Origin: Aradus depressus
Lineage: Eukaryota > Arthropoda > Insecta > Hemiptera > Aradidae
DNA length: 64,000 nucleotides
Assembly (NCBI GenBank): GCA_963662175.1
Contig: OY759223.1
Location: 25,459,460 to 25,523,459 of the forward strand
Reading direction: 5' to 3'
Made by a program: the position numbers and the translations under genes. This document shows, one piece after another, positions 11,639 to 22,959 of the stretch; position 1 is the stretch's first letter; every line of letters begins with the position of its first letter. Under the pieces are notes generated by a model. The model was not told where the DNA came from and searched no databases. It was given only the letters and a program-made list of their open reading frames with translations.

Positions 11639-11669
<31 letters not shown>

Positions 11670-11703
11670 TGTATGTATGTATGTATGTATGTATGTATGT
11701 ATG
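11562..11703. repeat. GTAT tetranucleotide microsatellite
   Basis: Two pure blocks, 11562-11631 and 11641-11703, are separated by GCACTGATAT, which also precedes the first block. The frame through it (repeated MYVC) is a repeat artefact. Confidence 0.95.
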
Positions 11704-11850
11704 CTAGAATTTAGTAAACAAAAGTCGTGGGTATATGTACTTCTTCATTATCAATTACTTTTTCGCTCTTCCAATTGACCGTTTCAGCTAAAACTCAATA
11801 TTTAAGATCTTATATGAGATAGTAAGAAGTTGTGGGCGAGATTTCTCATA

Positions 11851-12254
11851 GAAATGAAACACGTTGTCTTCCCACTGTTTTATTTGCGACCAGAACTGGT
11901 TTTCAACGCAACAGTGTCATCATCAGTGGCACATCTATGATTGAAAAAATATACCTTATAAATAATGAAAAGTATAAAATCTTAAAGCATCAGGCACATA
12001 TGTAAAGGAAGTGAACCTAGCTACCCCACCCCTTTGAACTTTGCCAGTTGTGCTTTAGCCTCATCACTGTATGAGTGGGATAAGTTATTTTTTATTTTTT
12101 TACATAGTACCCCGATGCTCAAAGATTTTATAATTTTCATTATTAATATATTTTATTTATTCAATCGTGGATGTGCCACTGATGATGACACTGTTGCATT
12201 GAAAACCGGTTCTGTTCAAAATTAAAACAATGGGAAGACGTATTTTATTTCTAT
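11851..12254. repeat. Snap-back inverted pair, CTGATGATGA family
   Basis: The left arm (11851-11946, read on minus) and right arm (12158-12254, plus) are inverted copies of about 95 bp. Each reads GTGCCACTGATGATGACA, then a short stem-like segment, then GAAAACC and a GGGAAGACG block. A related pair lies at 29484-29650. The CTGATGA...GAAAACC order resembles the Penelope LTR cores elsewhere in the window, but the stem is weaker. Confidence 0.6.
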
Positions 12255-12314
12255 GGATAAGCTGTTTTTTGTATAATGGATTAATATAGTGAAAATGTTG
12301 AGGTATCGTTCTAA

Positions 12315-12616
12315 CCTACTGACCTCAAGATCCCGGGTTCGAAACACTGCCGAGCCCCTTAAGTTTTTCTTATTTCGGCGGTGGAGCACGCCGTTCTTCG
12401 GACGTGAAGTTAAGCGATGGTCCCGAGCCTGTACGATGTCAGTTACTCGTTAAAGACCCCTACCCTAGGTGAATAAACCTTTTTACGCAAAATTTAGTAC
12501 TCCCACTGTAGATTCGGGCCAATGTCCACAAGAATGACAAAAGAGCGCTCTGATCGTAGGAGATATAACTTCATAGTTAAAGCCCGGGCATGAGTCATAA
12601 AACCTAACCTAAACCT
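12315..12616 (+). mobile_element. SINE family 1, 5' truncated
   Basis: Starts inside the head near the B box (GGTTCGAAACA). The first palindromic stem is replaced by a shorter TTAAGTTTTTCTTATTTCGG segment. It ends in CCTAACCTAAACC. Confidence 0.7.
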
Positions 12617-12869
12617 ATTATATTTTGTAATACATTTTTGTTAAATTATTTTGTTAATTAAGTGTTTTATATTATGTATCTACCTGTTTTTAAAGGAACT
12701 ATTTTTTTGTGTATTTATAATATATTGTAATATATTCTTGAATTTATTCAACTCATTCTTCTTATTTTAGATATAATAATAGCAGTATTGATTTATTCAG
12801 TATTTTGTAAAATGTAAGCTATGATCGTAATATAATTTGGTTTTTAAAAGAGATAGATATAGTTGGCTA

Positions 12870-13216
12870 GAAGGCGCCGGTAGCTCAGTGGTATGCTTGC
12901 TTGCCTTCTGAGCTCAAGATCGTAGGTTCGAAAACCGACCGAGGCCCTTAGTTTATTTTATCTGAGAGGTAAAATAAACTAAAGCACGCCGTCCTTCGGA
13001 TGGGACGTTAAGAGATGGTCCCGAGCCTGTGCGATGTCAGGTACTCGTTAAATACCCCTTCCCTAGGTGAATAAAAAATTTAGGGTAGACAAAATTTAGG
13101 ACTCCCACAGTAGAGTCGGGCTCATGTGCACCAGAGTGACGAAAGAGCGCTCTGGTAGTAGGCGATATGACCTCGTAGTTAAAGCCCGGGCATGAGTCAT
13201 AAAACCTAACCTAACC
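12870..13216 (+). mobile_element. SINE family 1, full length, with TSD
   Basis: This copy starts AAGGCGCCGGTAGCTCAGTGG, in which the A box is intact. The B box is GGTTCGAAAACC, and the tail is CCTAACCTAACC. A 12-bp duplication, TATAGTTGGCTA, lies at 12858-12869 and 13217-13228. Its 3' flank and most of the SINE are copied again at 14218-14670. Confidence 0.9.
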
Positions 13217-13349
13217 TATAGTTGGCTATGGCTTCCAGCTGTGGGAACGCTATCTTTAGTGTGAGCAAGATGAATGTGTTTGTAAGAGTTTGTTAGAAAT
13301 ACATTAAAATGTGGAATTTTTTTTTATTATAAAATGTATTAGGCGTTCC
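13217..13349. repeat. 3' flank shared with second copy at 14.5 kb
   Basis: Nearly identical to 14538-14670, ending at AGGCGTTCC in both. It forms the right part of a local duplication that also includes the SINE. Confidence 0.85.
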
Positions 13350-13975
13350 AAACAGAAAGTAGTAGAAGTGCTTCGCTTTTTTGTAAAAAAAAAAAAAAAA
13401 AAAAAATTGAATAATAAAGCTGCAGAAAAATATATAATTATAAATAAATACTTATTTTTCAAAAGTCTGAAATCAGTTAATGTTTATGAAATAAGAAACG
13501 GAAAACTATTCACTATTTTAACATTTTGCAAAAATAAAGAAAGTGTGATTGCCAAAACAGTACTTCAAATTTAGGGTTAACCACAATATAATTTGATTGA
13601 CATAATATAAATTATATTTTGGATATAAATTGGAAACAAAAATCAAGATCTAAAATTCAGTTGTAAGCTATCTGAACAGGATGTATTTTACTTGAAAAAA
13701 TTTTTCCCTTGTGACCTTTTGCCCCCAAAACGGGGGAACTCCTCACCACAATACTTTGTTCTGCTTTTAAATATTATATTAACAGAAAAAAAAAAATTAT
13801 TTCCATTATAAAAAAAAAGTGTCTACATTTTTCAAATAAATATACAAAAACGAATGAATATTTTAACAAAATAAAAATGAATATTCTAAAAATAGGACTC
13901 GGTTCTATTGTGTCATATTTTTTAACATTCACAGTTTTTACAGGCAGAGGACACATCCATATTTAAAGAAAAGGA
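13350..13975. other. AT-rich spacer, no gene seen
   Basis: Contains a run of about 20 A residues at 13386-13405. The short frames here have no recognisable domain. Confidence 0.35.
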
Positions 13976-13979
13976 ATTG

Positions 13980-14212
13980 AATTTTGATTTTTGTTTTTTT
14001 ATATATTTATTTTTTAATGAAAAAAGCTGTTCCATGACTCTGGTGGAATTTAGCTTAAACATATTTTTTTTTACATTTCAGCCTTTTTTAATTACGCACA
14101 ATGTCGTCATAATTAAAACAAACTTTTCTTAAATATTTTATAACCTACAAAAAAAAAATTTTTACAGAATCTACCGGTTTCGGCATCGTTAGGTTTAGTT
14201 ATATACGGAGAC
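13980..14212 (-). mobile_element. Penelope-like end fragment (family B)
   Basis: Read on minus, CTAACGATGCCGAAACCGG lies at about 14168-14192. It matches in kind CTGACGTTGGTGGAATGCCG...GAAACTGG at 19.29 kb and CTGACGATGATGTATTGCCG at 19.90 kb. The outer part resembles 19360-19500 in inverse orientation. Confidence 0.45.
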
Positions 14213-14217
14213 GTATA

Positions 14218-14670
14218 TATGCTTGACTTCTGAGCTCAAGGTCGTAGGTTCGAAACCCGACCGAGGCCCTTAGTTTATTTTATCTGGGATGTAAAATAAA
14301 CTTAAGCACGTCGTCCTTCGGATGGGACGTTAAGAGATGGTCCCGAGCCTGTACGATGTCAGCTACTCGTTAAAAACCCTCACCCTAGGTGAATAAAAAT
14401 TTAGGGTAGGCAAAATTTAGGACTCCCACAGTAGAGTCGGGCTCATGTCCACCAGAGTGACGTAAGAGCTCTCTGGTAGTAGGCGATATGACCTCGTAGT
14501 TGAATCCCGGGCATGAGTCATAAAACCTAACCTAACCTATAGTTGGCTATGGCTTCCAGCTGTGGGAACGCTATCTTTAGTGTGAGCAAGATGAATGTGT
14601 TTGTAAGAGTTTGTTAGAAATACATTAAAATATGGAATTTTTTTTTATTATAAAATGTATTAGGCGTTCC
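14218..14670 (+). mobile_element. Duplicated SINE plus 3' flank
   Basis: A 5'-truncated family 1 SINE (14218-14537) followed by 133 bp nearly identical to 13217-13349. It shares a flank that is not SINE sequence with the 12.87-kb copy, so it arose by duplication of a genomic segment and not by a separate insertion. The break on the left falls within the tRNA-like head. Confidence 0.85.
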
Positions 14671-14671
14671 G

Positions 14672-15371
14672 TTGCGAACCGTTCTTATAAGTAAATCAGG
14701 TAGATTAGGAAAGAGTTGGAATTTGATCTAGAAAATCCCCGTGGCTTTACAGTTAAGAATTTGTTTGTTCTGAAATATTTACTTCCCTTCTTTTCAACTA
14801 AAGAAGTAAAACTAAAATTAAAGATACAATTATTAAATTCTAACAAGATAAACTAATCTATATATGATATGCATGAAATAATGTTTGAGTATTTAACAAA
14901 ATAATTAATGATGACCTAAGAATAATAATAACATTTAGAATATTAATAATATTCTAGAATATTCCCTGTAAAAAAAAGCACTAAATGAAGATATAAATTA
15001 ATAATAATAATATGAAAATATCAAATAGTGATAATAAATATGGACTATGATAAATTATAAATGGAATACACTTAACCACTAAGCACATACATATATACAT
15101 ATGTATGTGCAAACAGAAGTAGTTCTAAGGTGTGTATAAAGGGGAGTTGTTGAAATAAATTTGACCACTTATACACAAATTTTAGTAGCTTATTTATTTC
15201 CAGTTGTTCTAAACTATCAAATAACCTAATTTTTGAGTAGAAATTAAGGTATTTGATGGTTGTGTCAAAAATGTTGTCTATTGTCGATAATGTGGGTGGT
15301 GAAAATGAATTCGGTTCTTTATTATTTGATACATAGCTTTTATTTTTATTTTTTTGGCAGAGTTCTTCCAC
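14672..15371 (-). pseudogene. Penelope-like remnant with C-terminal endonuclease-region ORF
   Basis: The minus frame 15072-15371 contains TTIKYLNFYSKIRLFDSLEQ. This corresponds to TGIKYLHFCEKGRPLDSLEQ in the Penelope-like GIY-YIG fragment at 39.8-40.1 kb, followed in both by a positively charged tail. The catalytic part of the endonuclease is not recognisable here. The stretch downstream on minus (14672-15060) matches segments near 18.35 and 19.55 kb, including an ATAATAAATATGGACTATGA block. Confidence 0.6.
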
Positions 15372-15780
15372 AAATATATCTTTTTAAGGTCTGTCTAATC
15401 TACGTTTTAATTATTATTTTTTATTATTGATATACTAATTTGTTGTATTTTTATTATCATTTTATTTATTTATTGTTATAAAAACGTCCCAAAATGACAT
15501 ATCCGGAAATGTTATAAAAAATTATTATCTTAATTTAAAAAAAATAAATAAATTATCTACTATATTTATTAATATTATTATTTTTGTACTCTTTCCAAGT
15601 ATTTATTTAATCACTTAATTTTTTTTTTTAAGTATTGTAAATTCTGTTAGATTTTAAGAGTTAATATCAGTTTAAGTATTTAATTGATAAGCTATCTTAA
15701 TGTATACATTCTTATGATGTATCCTATTACAATGTTACAGTATAACGGATATAAGTATTATTTTATACTCCACATTTCAT
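15330..15780 (+). mobile_element. Penelope-like LTR region, plus orientation
   Basis: It aligns with 50405-50905 and 43430-44345. Shared landmarks are TTTGATACA-AGCTTTTA, GGCAGAGTTC, AAAACGTCCC-AAAA near 15480, TTATCTTAATT, and a 3' block TGTATCCTATTACAATGTT-CAGTATAACGG. The hammerhead-like core is decayed. It adjoins a minus-strand endonuclease remnant, the same head-on arrangement seen at 39.4-40.25 kb. Confidence 0.55.
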
Positions 15781-16814
15781 TTCAGTTTTGTCCCTATCTC
15801 TATGTAAGCACTGGCTTATGGGGTTCATAGTTCTAAAACCGATATTATATTCTTCTTGTTTCAAAACTTTAGTTAATTTGTCTGAGATTTTCTCCATAAT
15901 TTGCTAGGCTGGCCCATTTAATAGATACTTTATTGAAAAAGTTTTTATAATTTAATAACTAGTAATTTTTTTGATTATTAGTTTTAACCTTTCAATTATT
16001 TCTATAGTTTTTTATGGATAATTACTATTTCTAGCTCATTAGAATTAACTATGCTCTGTGGAACATCAAACAGAATGGAGCACATTTGAAGTAGGATGTT
16101 TAATTGTATCTCTTTTTGTTCGTTTTCTGTAAATACTAAGTTCGAATTTGTTACTATTAATTACGAAGAAAATCGAATATTTGACCTCTTTATTTTAATA
16201 TAAAATTTTTTTTTTTTTTTTACAGTGAATTTTGTTGACATAATCCCAACCTGTCCTCAGTACTTTGTGAAAAATCTAACCCCTTCTAATCTTAAATTCG
16301 GCAAGCCAATATTGCAGGCTGAATACCCTTACCAAAATTAATTAGGCAAATATCAGAGTATTTATATAATAAATTTAAGGTTTTGTTTGTACATTGCCGG
16401 AATGTACTTTTTGTTTGATTATAAATCCACCTCATGTTACAGTAAACCGACGTTACAACGAACTTAAAGGTACCTGAAAATCAGCAGTTCGTTATAACGA
16501 AGTTCGTAGTATCCGAATTTAAAACAAAAATGAGTAGGTTAATATGTACATAAAAACAATTTTTTAAAACAACGCAATATATTATATTAAAACATTGGAG
16601 GACCTATTCTAGTTACAGACTAGACCTAGTTCAGAAAGACTACATAGAATCAATCACATAAATAAAAAAAATATCGCATGTGAAGAGAACATGTTAACCT
16701 ATATATTTTTGAACTCGTTTCGACTGACTATTTTTTCTCTTTTTATTGAAATCAGGATATAGATAAACATGAAATTCGGTTGAAAACTCAACAACGAATT
16801 ATATAAATTTCCCA
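15781..16814. other. AT-rich spacer with Tc/pogo-like terminal motif
   Basis: At 16440-16510 there is ACAGTAAACCGACGTTACAAC and GTTCGTTATAACGAAGTTCG, reminiscent of Tc/pogo MITE ends. I could not define an element. No gene is visible. Confidence 0.3.
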
Positions 16815-17098
16815 TCACTTCGTATCTCAGTGGTATGCGTGCTTGCTTTCTGAGCTGAAGGTCGCGGGTTCAAAACCCGGCCGAGGCCCTTAGTTTATTT
16901 TATCTGGGAGGTAAAATAAACTTAGGCATGCCGTTCTTCGGATGGGTCGCTAAGCGATGGTCACTAGCCTGTACGATGTCTGGTACTCGTTAAAGACTCT
17001 GCCCTAGATGAAGGGCTCTTGTCCACCTGACGAAAGAGCGCTCTGGTAGTAGGCAATATGACCTTGTAGCTAAAGCCCGGGCATGAGTCTTAATAACT
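16815..17098 (+). mobile_element. SINE family 1, TAACT-tail type
   Basis: The head starts within the A box and the B box is GGTTCAAAACC. There is an internal deletion of the second stem. The tail reads AATAACTGACTAA and not CCTAA repeats, marking a second tail type. Confidence 0.7.
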
Positions 17099-17510
17099 GA
17101 CTAATCTTAGCAGTTATTTCATACCTATTTTCTTCAAGTAATAGTATTCATTAATAATATTAATTTAAGGAGAGTTTAATTAAAATGTTCCAGGCTAGAA
17201 TGAAGGGAGCTGTTGTGACAGCTAAAGGCTCGAATTAACACACAACTGGTTATCGAATGCAAATTTTGAGAAGGTCTGTACAAGGTAGATGCTATATCGA
17301 CCGGACCCAAGACACATCTATTATTCAGATGGATTCTCACCTCGAGACCCTCCCCCCCTCCATTCTCTCTCAAATATTCACCCTTCCAACGAGGGAGGGG
17401 GAGAAGAACAAGAATAGCAGCCTAAAGTTGGAAGTCCACGAGTATTGTGGCTCAAAATGTGATCCCATTGGAGTATCGCATCCAAAGTTAGTAAATTTAA
17501 AAATAATAGT

Positions 17511-17768
17511 TATTATGACTCATGCCCGGGCTTTAACTACGAGCTCCTATCGCCTACTAACAGAGTGCTCTTTCGTCTGGTGGACAAGAGCCCGACTCTA
17601 CTGTGGGAGTGCTAAATTTTGCCTACCCTATATTTTTTTTTACCTAGGGTAGAGGTCTTTAACGAGTAACTGATATCGTACAGGCTCGGGACCATCGCTT
17701 AACGTCCAATCCGAAGGACGGCCTGCTTAAGTTTATTTAACCCTCCCAGATAAAATGATCTAAGGGCT
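17511..17768 (-). mobile_element. SINE family 1, head missing
   Basis: On minus, the body runs from the first stem to a tail ending GTCATAATAACTA. The tRNA-like head is missing. Plus-strand frames overlapping it (around 17257-17652) are artefacts. Confidence 0.7.
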
Positions 17769-17799
17769 TTTTAGAAATAATATAAAGAAGTTCTCGGTG

Positions 17800-18260
17800 G
17801 CACTTCCACAGATCGAAAAAATTAAACGGCAGTTGTTTGTGTTTTTAAATTGAGCCCTCTCTTTTCTCTCTCTTTCCTTTGGCCAATTCCACTGAAAATT
17901 AACAGTTGACGACCATGTAAAAACATTCGTTACAACAGCAGTTATTAGAGTTTTTGTGTTAAACTCTCTTCTAACTCCCCTCATCCCTAAGACCGATTTG
18001 GCTGAAAAACAATAGATGTCGTCCTTAAGACGTTCTGAATACACATATAAAATTTTGTGTTGATACATTCACTTTATCGGTTTACAAATTTACACACATA
18101 TAGACATATATTTTGTTTTAATTTTTTGAATCAGGGGGACGGAAAAACCATAAAATTCCGATGAAAACTAAACATCGAGTTTCTGACTGTTTACATATCT
18201 CCATTTCTCTCCAAAAATCAGGCAATTTGTTAGTTTAGAACAACTGGCAATAATAAAGCA
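17800..18260. repeat. Dispersed family X segment
   Basis: Contains ACAGCAGTTATTAGAGTTTT, GAAAAACAATAGATGTCGTC and AAAATTTTGTGTTGATACAT. The same blocks recur around 23.0-23.4 and 29.7-30.4 kb. Non-coding. Confidence 0.5.
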
Positions 18261-18319
18261 ACCAAAAATAACATATAAATGAATGACCAAATTGATTTCA
18301 ACAACTCCCCTTTCTTAAC

Positions 18320-19360
18320 ACCTTAGAATCTATTATGTTTTCACATATCTATGTATTTAGTAGTTAATTGCGTTCCATATATAATTTATCGTAGTCCATA
18401 TTTATTATCACTATTTGATGTTTTCATTTTGTTATAATTTCAATTTATATCTTCATTGTTATTAATTTAGTGTATTTTTTTTTTCTGATGGCTGGGGCAT
18501 TACCGAGGATAGTCAGATAGATTGCCGAGAAGGATACTGGAGGGACACCCAGGAGGGCAAAGAAGAAGAGGTAGACCCCGCTTACATTAGGCTGGAGGAC
18601 GACTTCAGAACGATGGGTGTGAGAAGATGGAGACGGGAGGCCGAGGATAGAGAAGAATGGCGGAAGATCGTTGCGGAGGCCCAGGTTCTACAAGGACCGC
18701 AGCGCCAGGGAAAGTAAAGTAAAGTAAATTTTTTTTTTTTAATGAAAATCTTCTAATTTTAATGTTATTAATATTCTCATGTCATCAGTAATCATTTTGT
18801 TAAATAGACAAACATTATTTCACGAATATCACATATAAATTTAAAAAATATAAAGAAAAAACATGTTTTTTTAAAAATATTGTCTATTTCACCAAATAAA
18901 TAAAATATACGGGAGCCATTTTTAAAAAACATACTTTTTTCTTTATATTTTTTATTAATAATAATAATAGGCCTTTATTGACATAAGTTCAGATTTATTG
19001 ACATAAGTTTAGATTTATTAAGTGTTTCACAATACTCGTATCTCTGCAAAAATGTAAAGTATCACATATGAATTAGCTTATCTTGTTAGAATTTATTAAT
19101 TGTATCTTTAATTTTAGTTTTACTTGTGTAATTGAAAACAGGGACGTAAATATTTCAGAACAAACATATTCATAACTGTAAAGCCAGGAGAAGATTCCTA
19201 GATCAAATGCTATCTTCCTTCTTACATACCTGGTTTACTACACTGCACTCGAAGAACATTGTCTTCTTTTATAACTAAATCTGACGTTGGTGGAATGCCG
19301 AAACTGGTATGTAAACATTTTTTTTATGACATAAACAATATTTTTAAAAAAAAGCTTTTT
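18320..19360 (+). mobile_element. Penelope-like remnant (family B), split by a LINE tail
   Basis: The outer parts 18320-18480 and 18735-19360 match, in opposite orientation, the remnant at 14.67-15.06 kb. Near 19285-19315 is CTGACGTTGGTGGAATGCCG followed by AAACTGG, the hammerhead-like position of the family. The LINE fragment at 18484-18735 interrupts it. No intact frame. Confidence 0.5.
18484..18735 (+). pseudogene. LINE ORF2 C-terminus and 3' tail
   Basis: One frame reads RILEGHPGGQRRRGRPRLH and stops. A second frame continues with DDFRTMGVRRWRREAEDR, EEWRKIVAEAQVLQGP and a stop. Together these are the usual C-terminal end of RTE- or Jockey-type endonuclease-reverse transcriptases, with one frameshift. 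The 3' end is short AAAGT repeats (18713-18727). The insertion lies inside a Penelope-like remnant, so it is the younger of the two. Confidence 0.75.
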
Positions 19361-19509
19361 TTCTTTCTGAGGATATTGTGCTTAATTAAAAAGTAAACAA
19401 TGTGTATTTATTATTATTTCTATATTCATATCAATGAATGGTGAAATTTAAAAAAATGTATTTAATTCCACCGGTCATAGAAATAGGAAAGTATCAGGTT
19501 TTTTTCATT

Positions 19510-19980
19510 AGAACCAGTTCTGTTTCTACATACATACTCGTATGTATTGAGTGGTCATGTGTATTCCATGTATCATGTATCATAGTCAATATTTATTATC
19601 ATTATTAGATATTTTTTATCTAGTTATAGTTTCAATTTATATTTTCATTGATATTCATTTAGGTGTTAAATATACGAACATTATTAACGGATATCACATA
19701 TAAATTAGTGTAAATTTTATAATTGTATCTTTAATTTTAGTTTTATTATTGTTATTGGAAGTAAATATTTCAGAACAAACAAATATCTAAACTGTAAACG
19801 ACCAGGATTTTCTTGTTGACACTGCAGCCCCTTCCTTACCTCTCTGAAGTTCTTATATGTACGGTTCGCATTCAGTAAACTTAGTATATTTATAACTGAA
19901 CCTGACGATGATGTATTGCCGAAACTGGTAGTTTTTGAACGATATTTCAAAAAAATAACTTTTGTTTTATTTCTATATAT
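19510..19980 (+). mobile_element. Penelope-like remnant (family B), second tandem copy
   Basis: Repeats the 18.35-19.35-kb layout without the LINE tail: ATAGTCAATATTTATTATCA, TTGTATCTTTAATTTTAGTT, AAATATTTCAGAACAAACA, then a core of CTGACGA (19891-19897), TGATGTATTGCC and GAAACTGG. The minus-strand 225-codon frame across it (19717-20394) has no recognisable domain and I do not call it a gene. Confidence 0.5.
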
Positions 19981-20620
19981 TTCTAGACAGGCTTGACATC
20001 CGCCAAGATTGTAGATGTATGTTTGGCGCAGCCAAAATTCGTCCACTCCAGCCCCAAAAAGCCCAGTTCGCTGCTGAGTCCAAACACGTGTTAGTCGCAA
20101 CGGTGCAGTGTTTTGTTCTAACCTCATCGTGGAGTGTTTACCGAAATTTGATTTTGGGTAAACTCTGACGACTGACTTCAGTTTCATTGTTTCTGTGAAA
20201 TTGAGCTTAGTATATACAGAGGACTTAATAGAATTCCCGGTTTGACAATACCATTCTCGAGTTAATAATGTAACGATTACATACTTGATGAAGATGTGTC
20301 TAATTATGTACAAACACTGAGAACATATCACATCTAACCAATATGAACTGTTTGCTTGCCATGTGGTTGAGTGGTTAAGTAGTACTAAAATCAAATACAG
20401 TTATCTCCTAAAAAAAAAAAAATTAAAGTCCTAATTTTCAGCTCTTAAATTATAGAGAAAGTTATAGAATCTGCGAAAAATTCATAATTAAGTTTCACCC
20501 CCCTAAAACAAAAATGACACAATAAACTTAATATTTGTAGGTATGTAATATTTTATGTAATATTATTTATATAATATTTTATATATCCAGAAGCCCATAA
20601 GGACGACGACATCATCCTAG

Positions 20621-20675
20621 TTGTGACTCACATCCGGGCTTTAACGTCGAGGTCATATCGCCGACTACCAGAGAG
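20621..20675 (-). mobile_element. SINE family 1 fragment
   Basis: About 55 bp of the 3' part: GTGACTCACATCCGGGCTTT, AGGTCATATCGCC and ACTACCAGAG. Confidence 0.6.
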
Positions 20676-21834
20676 AAGAGGCCTCAAAACCTGGCCAAAA
20701 TACAAAAAAACATTAAGGCGTAGTTGAGGACCATGCCGTAAATTTTCCGTGAAAACGTCGGGATAAAATCATTTTTCATTTTCTTTTCGATGCTGCCGTA
20801 GCTCTTGCATTTGCTCGGCACTAGACTTTTTAGGTTTTTTAAATTCCTTTTGATGCGAGCTTTCCTCTGATTTGCATTTTCTATAATTCCGCGCATATTT
20901 ACTTTAATTTTTTTGCAATTTTCAATTTAATACAGATTTTTACATATATTTCGGCGAATATGTTTATTGTTTCACTAGCCCGATAACGTCACCTGCAAAA
21001 CAAACACGTACAGACACGCTCTATCCATTGTGACCTCAACCGTTGTTATCGCATTATTAGTCTCGTAGTTATTATCGATTGAAATCTGACGGTATTTTGT
21101 AACACAAGAAAGTTTGACCGGCTATCACTGTGCTTAACGAGCGAATACACGTTTTCACGTCAAAAACAGATGCAGATTTTAAGGAGGGAGTGAAGGTGTG
21201 TTTACTTGCATACACCTGTACAAACATAAACAAGACCATTGCAGTCTTTTAATACTCTCTACACTGCCTCAGTCTATATTTATAACCTGTTAAAACCCAA
21301 TCTTTTTAATTCTTTTATTGTCTTAAATATGGAGATCTCTTAAGATTAAATAAATAAGTAAAAGTAATTTACGCATTTTCTAAAGTAGTTTTTTACAAAA
21401 ACTTATTTTTTTTGTTGTTGCCGGGCTCTCGCTCTTTCACCTTCTTAAAGTATTTTCATCAGATAACCATAAAATGAAATCCGTTTTTGCGAAAATTTGG
21501 GAGAAACTTAATTTTGAAGTTATAAATTCGTCCGAAGAAGACGCAGACGCAGAAGTTTAATTATAGCGAATTTCTTCAGAAAATGAAGCTATTGCAATTT
21601 CTAATTTCAGTTAGCTTGATCTGTATATTCATCATAAGCTATATGAGCTACAACACGTGTTCCCTCCTCTTGAGGAGCGGATGTATTTGTCAAAATACAG
21701 TACTCAATGAAGTGTCGGGGAATTTTTTAAGTATTTTTTTCGTGTTCAGCACACTAAAAAACATAAAGTATATAAGTTTCATAATTTTGGCCAGAAATTT
21801 GTTCATTTTGCCCCTTTGTGCGTCCCTACGAAGG
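20676..21834. other. Unclassified segment, possibly single copy
   Basis: Nothing in this stretch matches the other repeats I followed. A minus frame at 20684-20896 begins MRGIIENANQRKARIKRNLK and is basic, but it has no splice or domain support. It could be unique host sequence. Confidence 0.3.
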
Positions 21835-21905
21835 TCGGCTTTAATGTCGAAGTCGTATCACCTACTACCAGAGTGCTCTTTCGTCGCTCTGGTGGACATG
21901 AGAAT
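21835..21905 (-). mobile_element. SINE family 1 fragment
   Basis: The third-stem region (CACCAGAGCGACGAAAGAGC on minus) and the following CTCTGGTAGTAGG are present. About 75 bp before the larger copy at 21980. Confidence 0.6.
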
Positions 21906-21979
21906 GACAATTGAACATTGAATAGTAGAACCTCGTTTTAAGGATCTTACGTAGTACGTGAAACATCAGAATTCTTGTA

Positions 21980-22306
21980 GGTTAGGTTAGGTTTTATGAC
22001 TCATGCCCGGGCTTTAACTACGAGGTCATATCGCCTACTACTCTGGTTGGCATGAGCCCGACTCTACTGTGGGAGTCCTAAATTTTGCCTACCCTAAATT
22101 TTTATTCACCTAGGGTAGGGGTCTTTAACGAGTACCTGACATCGTACAGCCTCGGGACCATCGCTTAAAGTTCCATCCGAAGGACGGCGTGCTTAAGTTA
22201 ATTTTACCTCCCAGATAAAATAAACTAAAGGCCTCGGTCGGGTTACGAACTCACGATCTCGAGCTCAGAAGACAAGCACGCATACCACTGAGCTACCGGC
22301 GCCCTC
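21980..22306 (-). mobile_element. SINE family 1, full length, with TSD
   Basis: Complete head (GGCGCCGGTAGCTCAGTGG on minus), body and two CCTAA tail units, with a small deletion at the third stem. The flanking 13-bp duplication (CAGAATTCTTGTA at 21967-21979, CAGAATCCTTGTA at 22307-22319) differs at one base. Confidence 0.9.
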
Positions 22307-22395
22307 CAGAATCCTTGTATCTTGAGATACCATCAAGGAGATAACGTAACTAACCTGCTTAAAGTTACTCCTGGCAAAGCTGGGTAACCTGGCTA

Positions 22396-22437
<42 letters not shown>
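22396..22437. repeat. TA dinucleotide microsatellite
   Basis: About 20 uninterrupted TA units. C-rich runs follow at 22605-22630. Confidence 0.95.
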
Positions 22438-22440
<3 letters not shown>

Positions 22441-22959
22441 CTTTGAAATGTATTCAAGGCCTAAAGGACAAAATGAGAGAAAAAAAATAAATAAAAAGCC
22501 TGCAGTGTAACAGAATGCGGAGGTCTGAAATTGTGATTTCAAGAAACGGATTTTCGGGGTGGGTTTTTTTCTTTTTTCTTCTTTTACCTCTTTTTCGTCA
22601 AGACCCCCCCCCCCCTTCTGCCCCCCCCCCCTTTGCAGAGAAATGAAGGCTACACAGAGGAATAAAATATAGGGTAGGAGAACGAAGGAAGAAAGGGCCT
22701 AGGGAACTGGGTCAGGCGGGACGTAAAAAGGACGTAATAAAGCTGTAATCAAAGTGTGCAGCGGCCATCCCTGCTATACCCGAGAGGAATACTAACTTAA
22801 CTCACCCCTACACTACACGCCTTGCCTCTCGCAACACATGCGAAGCTCGGATCTAGTGGGGGGTGAATCACCGATTATGTACTACCCCAGAACGAATTAA
22901 TCAATTAACTTTTCGCTCCCCCTCCAAAACAAGTGAACCGTGCACTAATATTCAACAGT

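Noticed and set aside
12870..12960. tRNA genes at SINE heads
   Set aside because: A and B boxes present but no proper anticodon arm or acceptor pairing, and fused to the SINE body in all copies.
19717..20394. 225-codon minus frame
   Set aside because: No domain; overlaps a Penelope-like remnant and its non-coding end.
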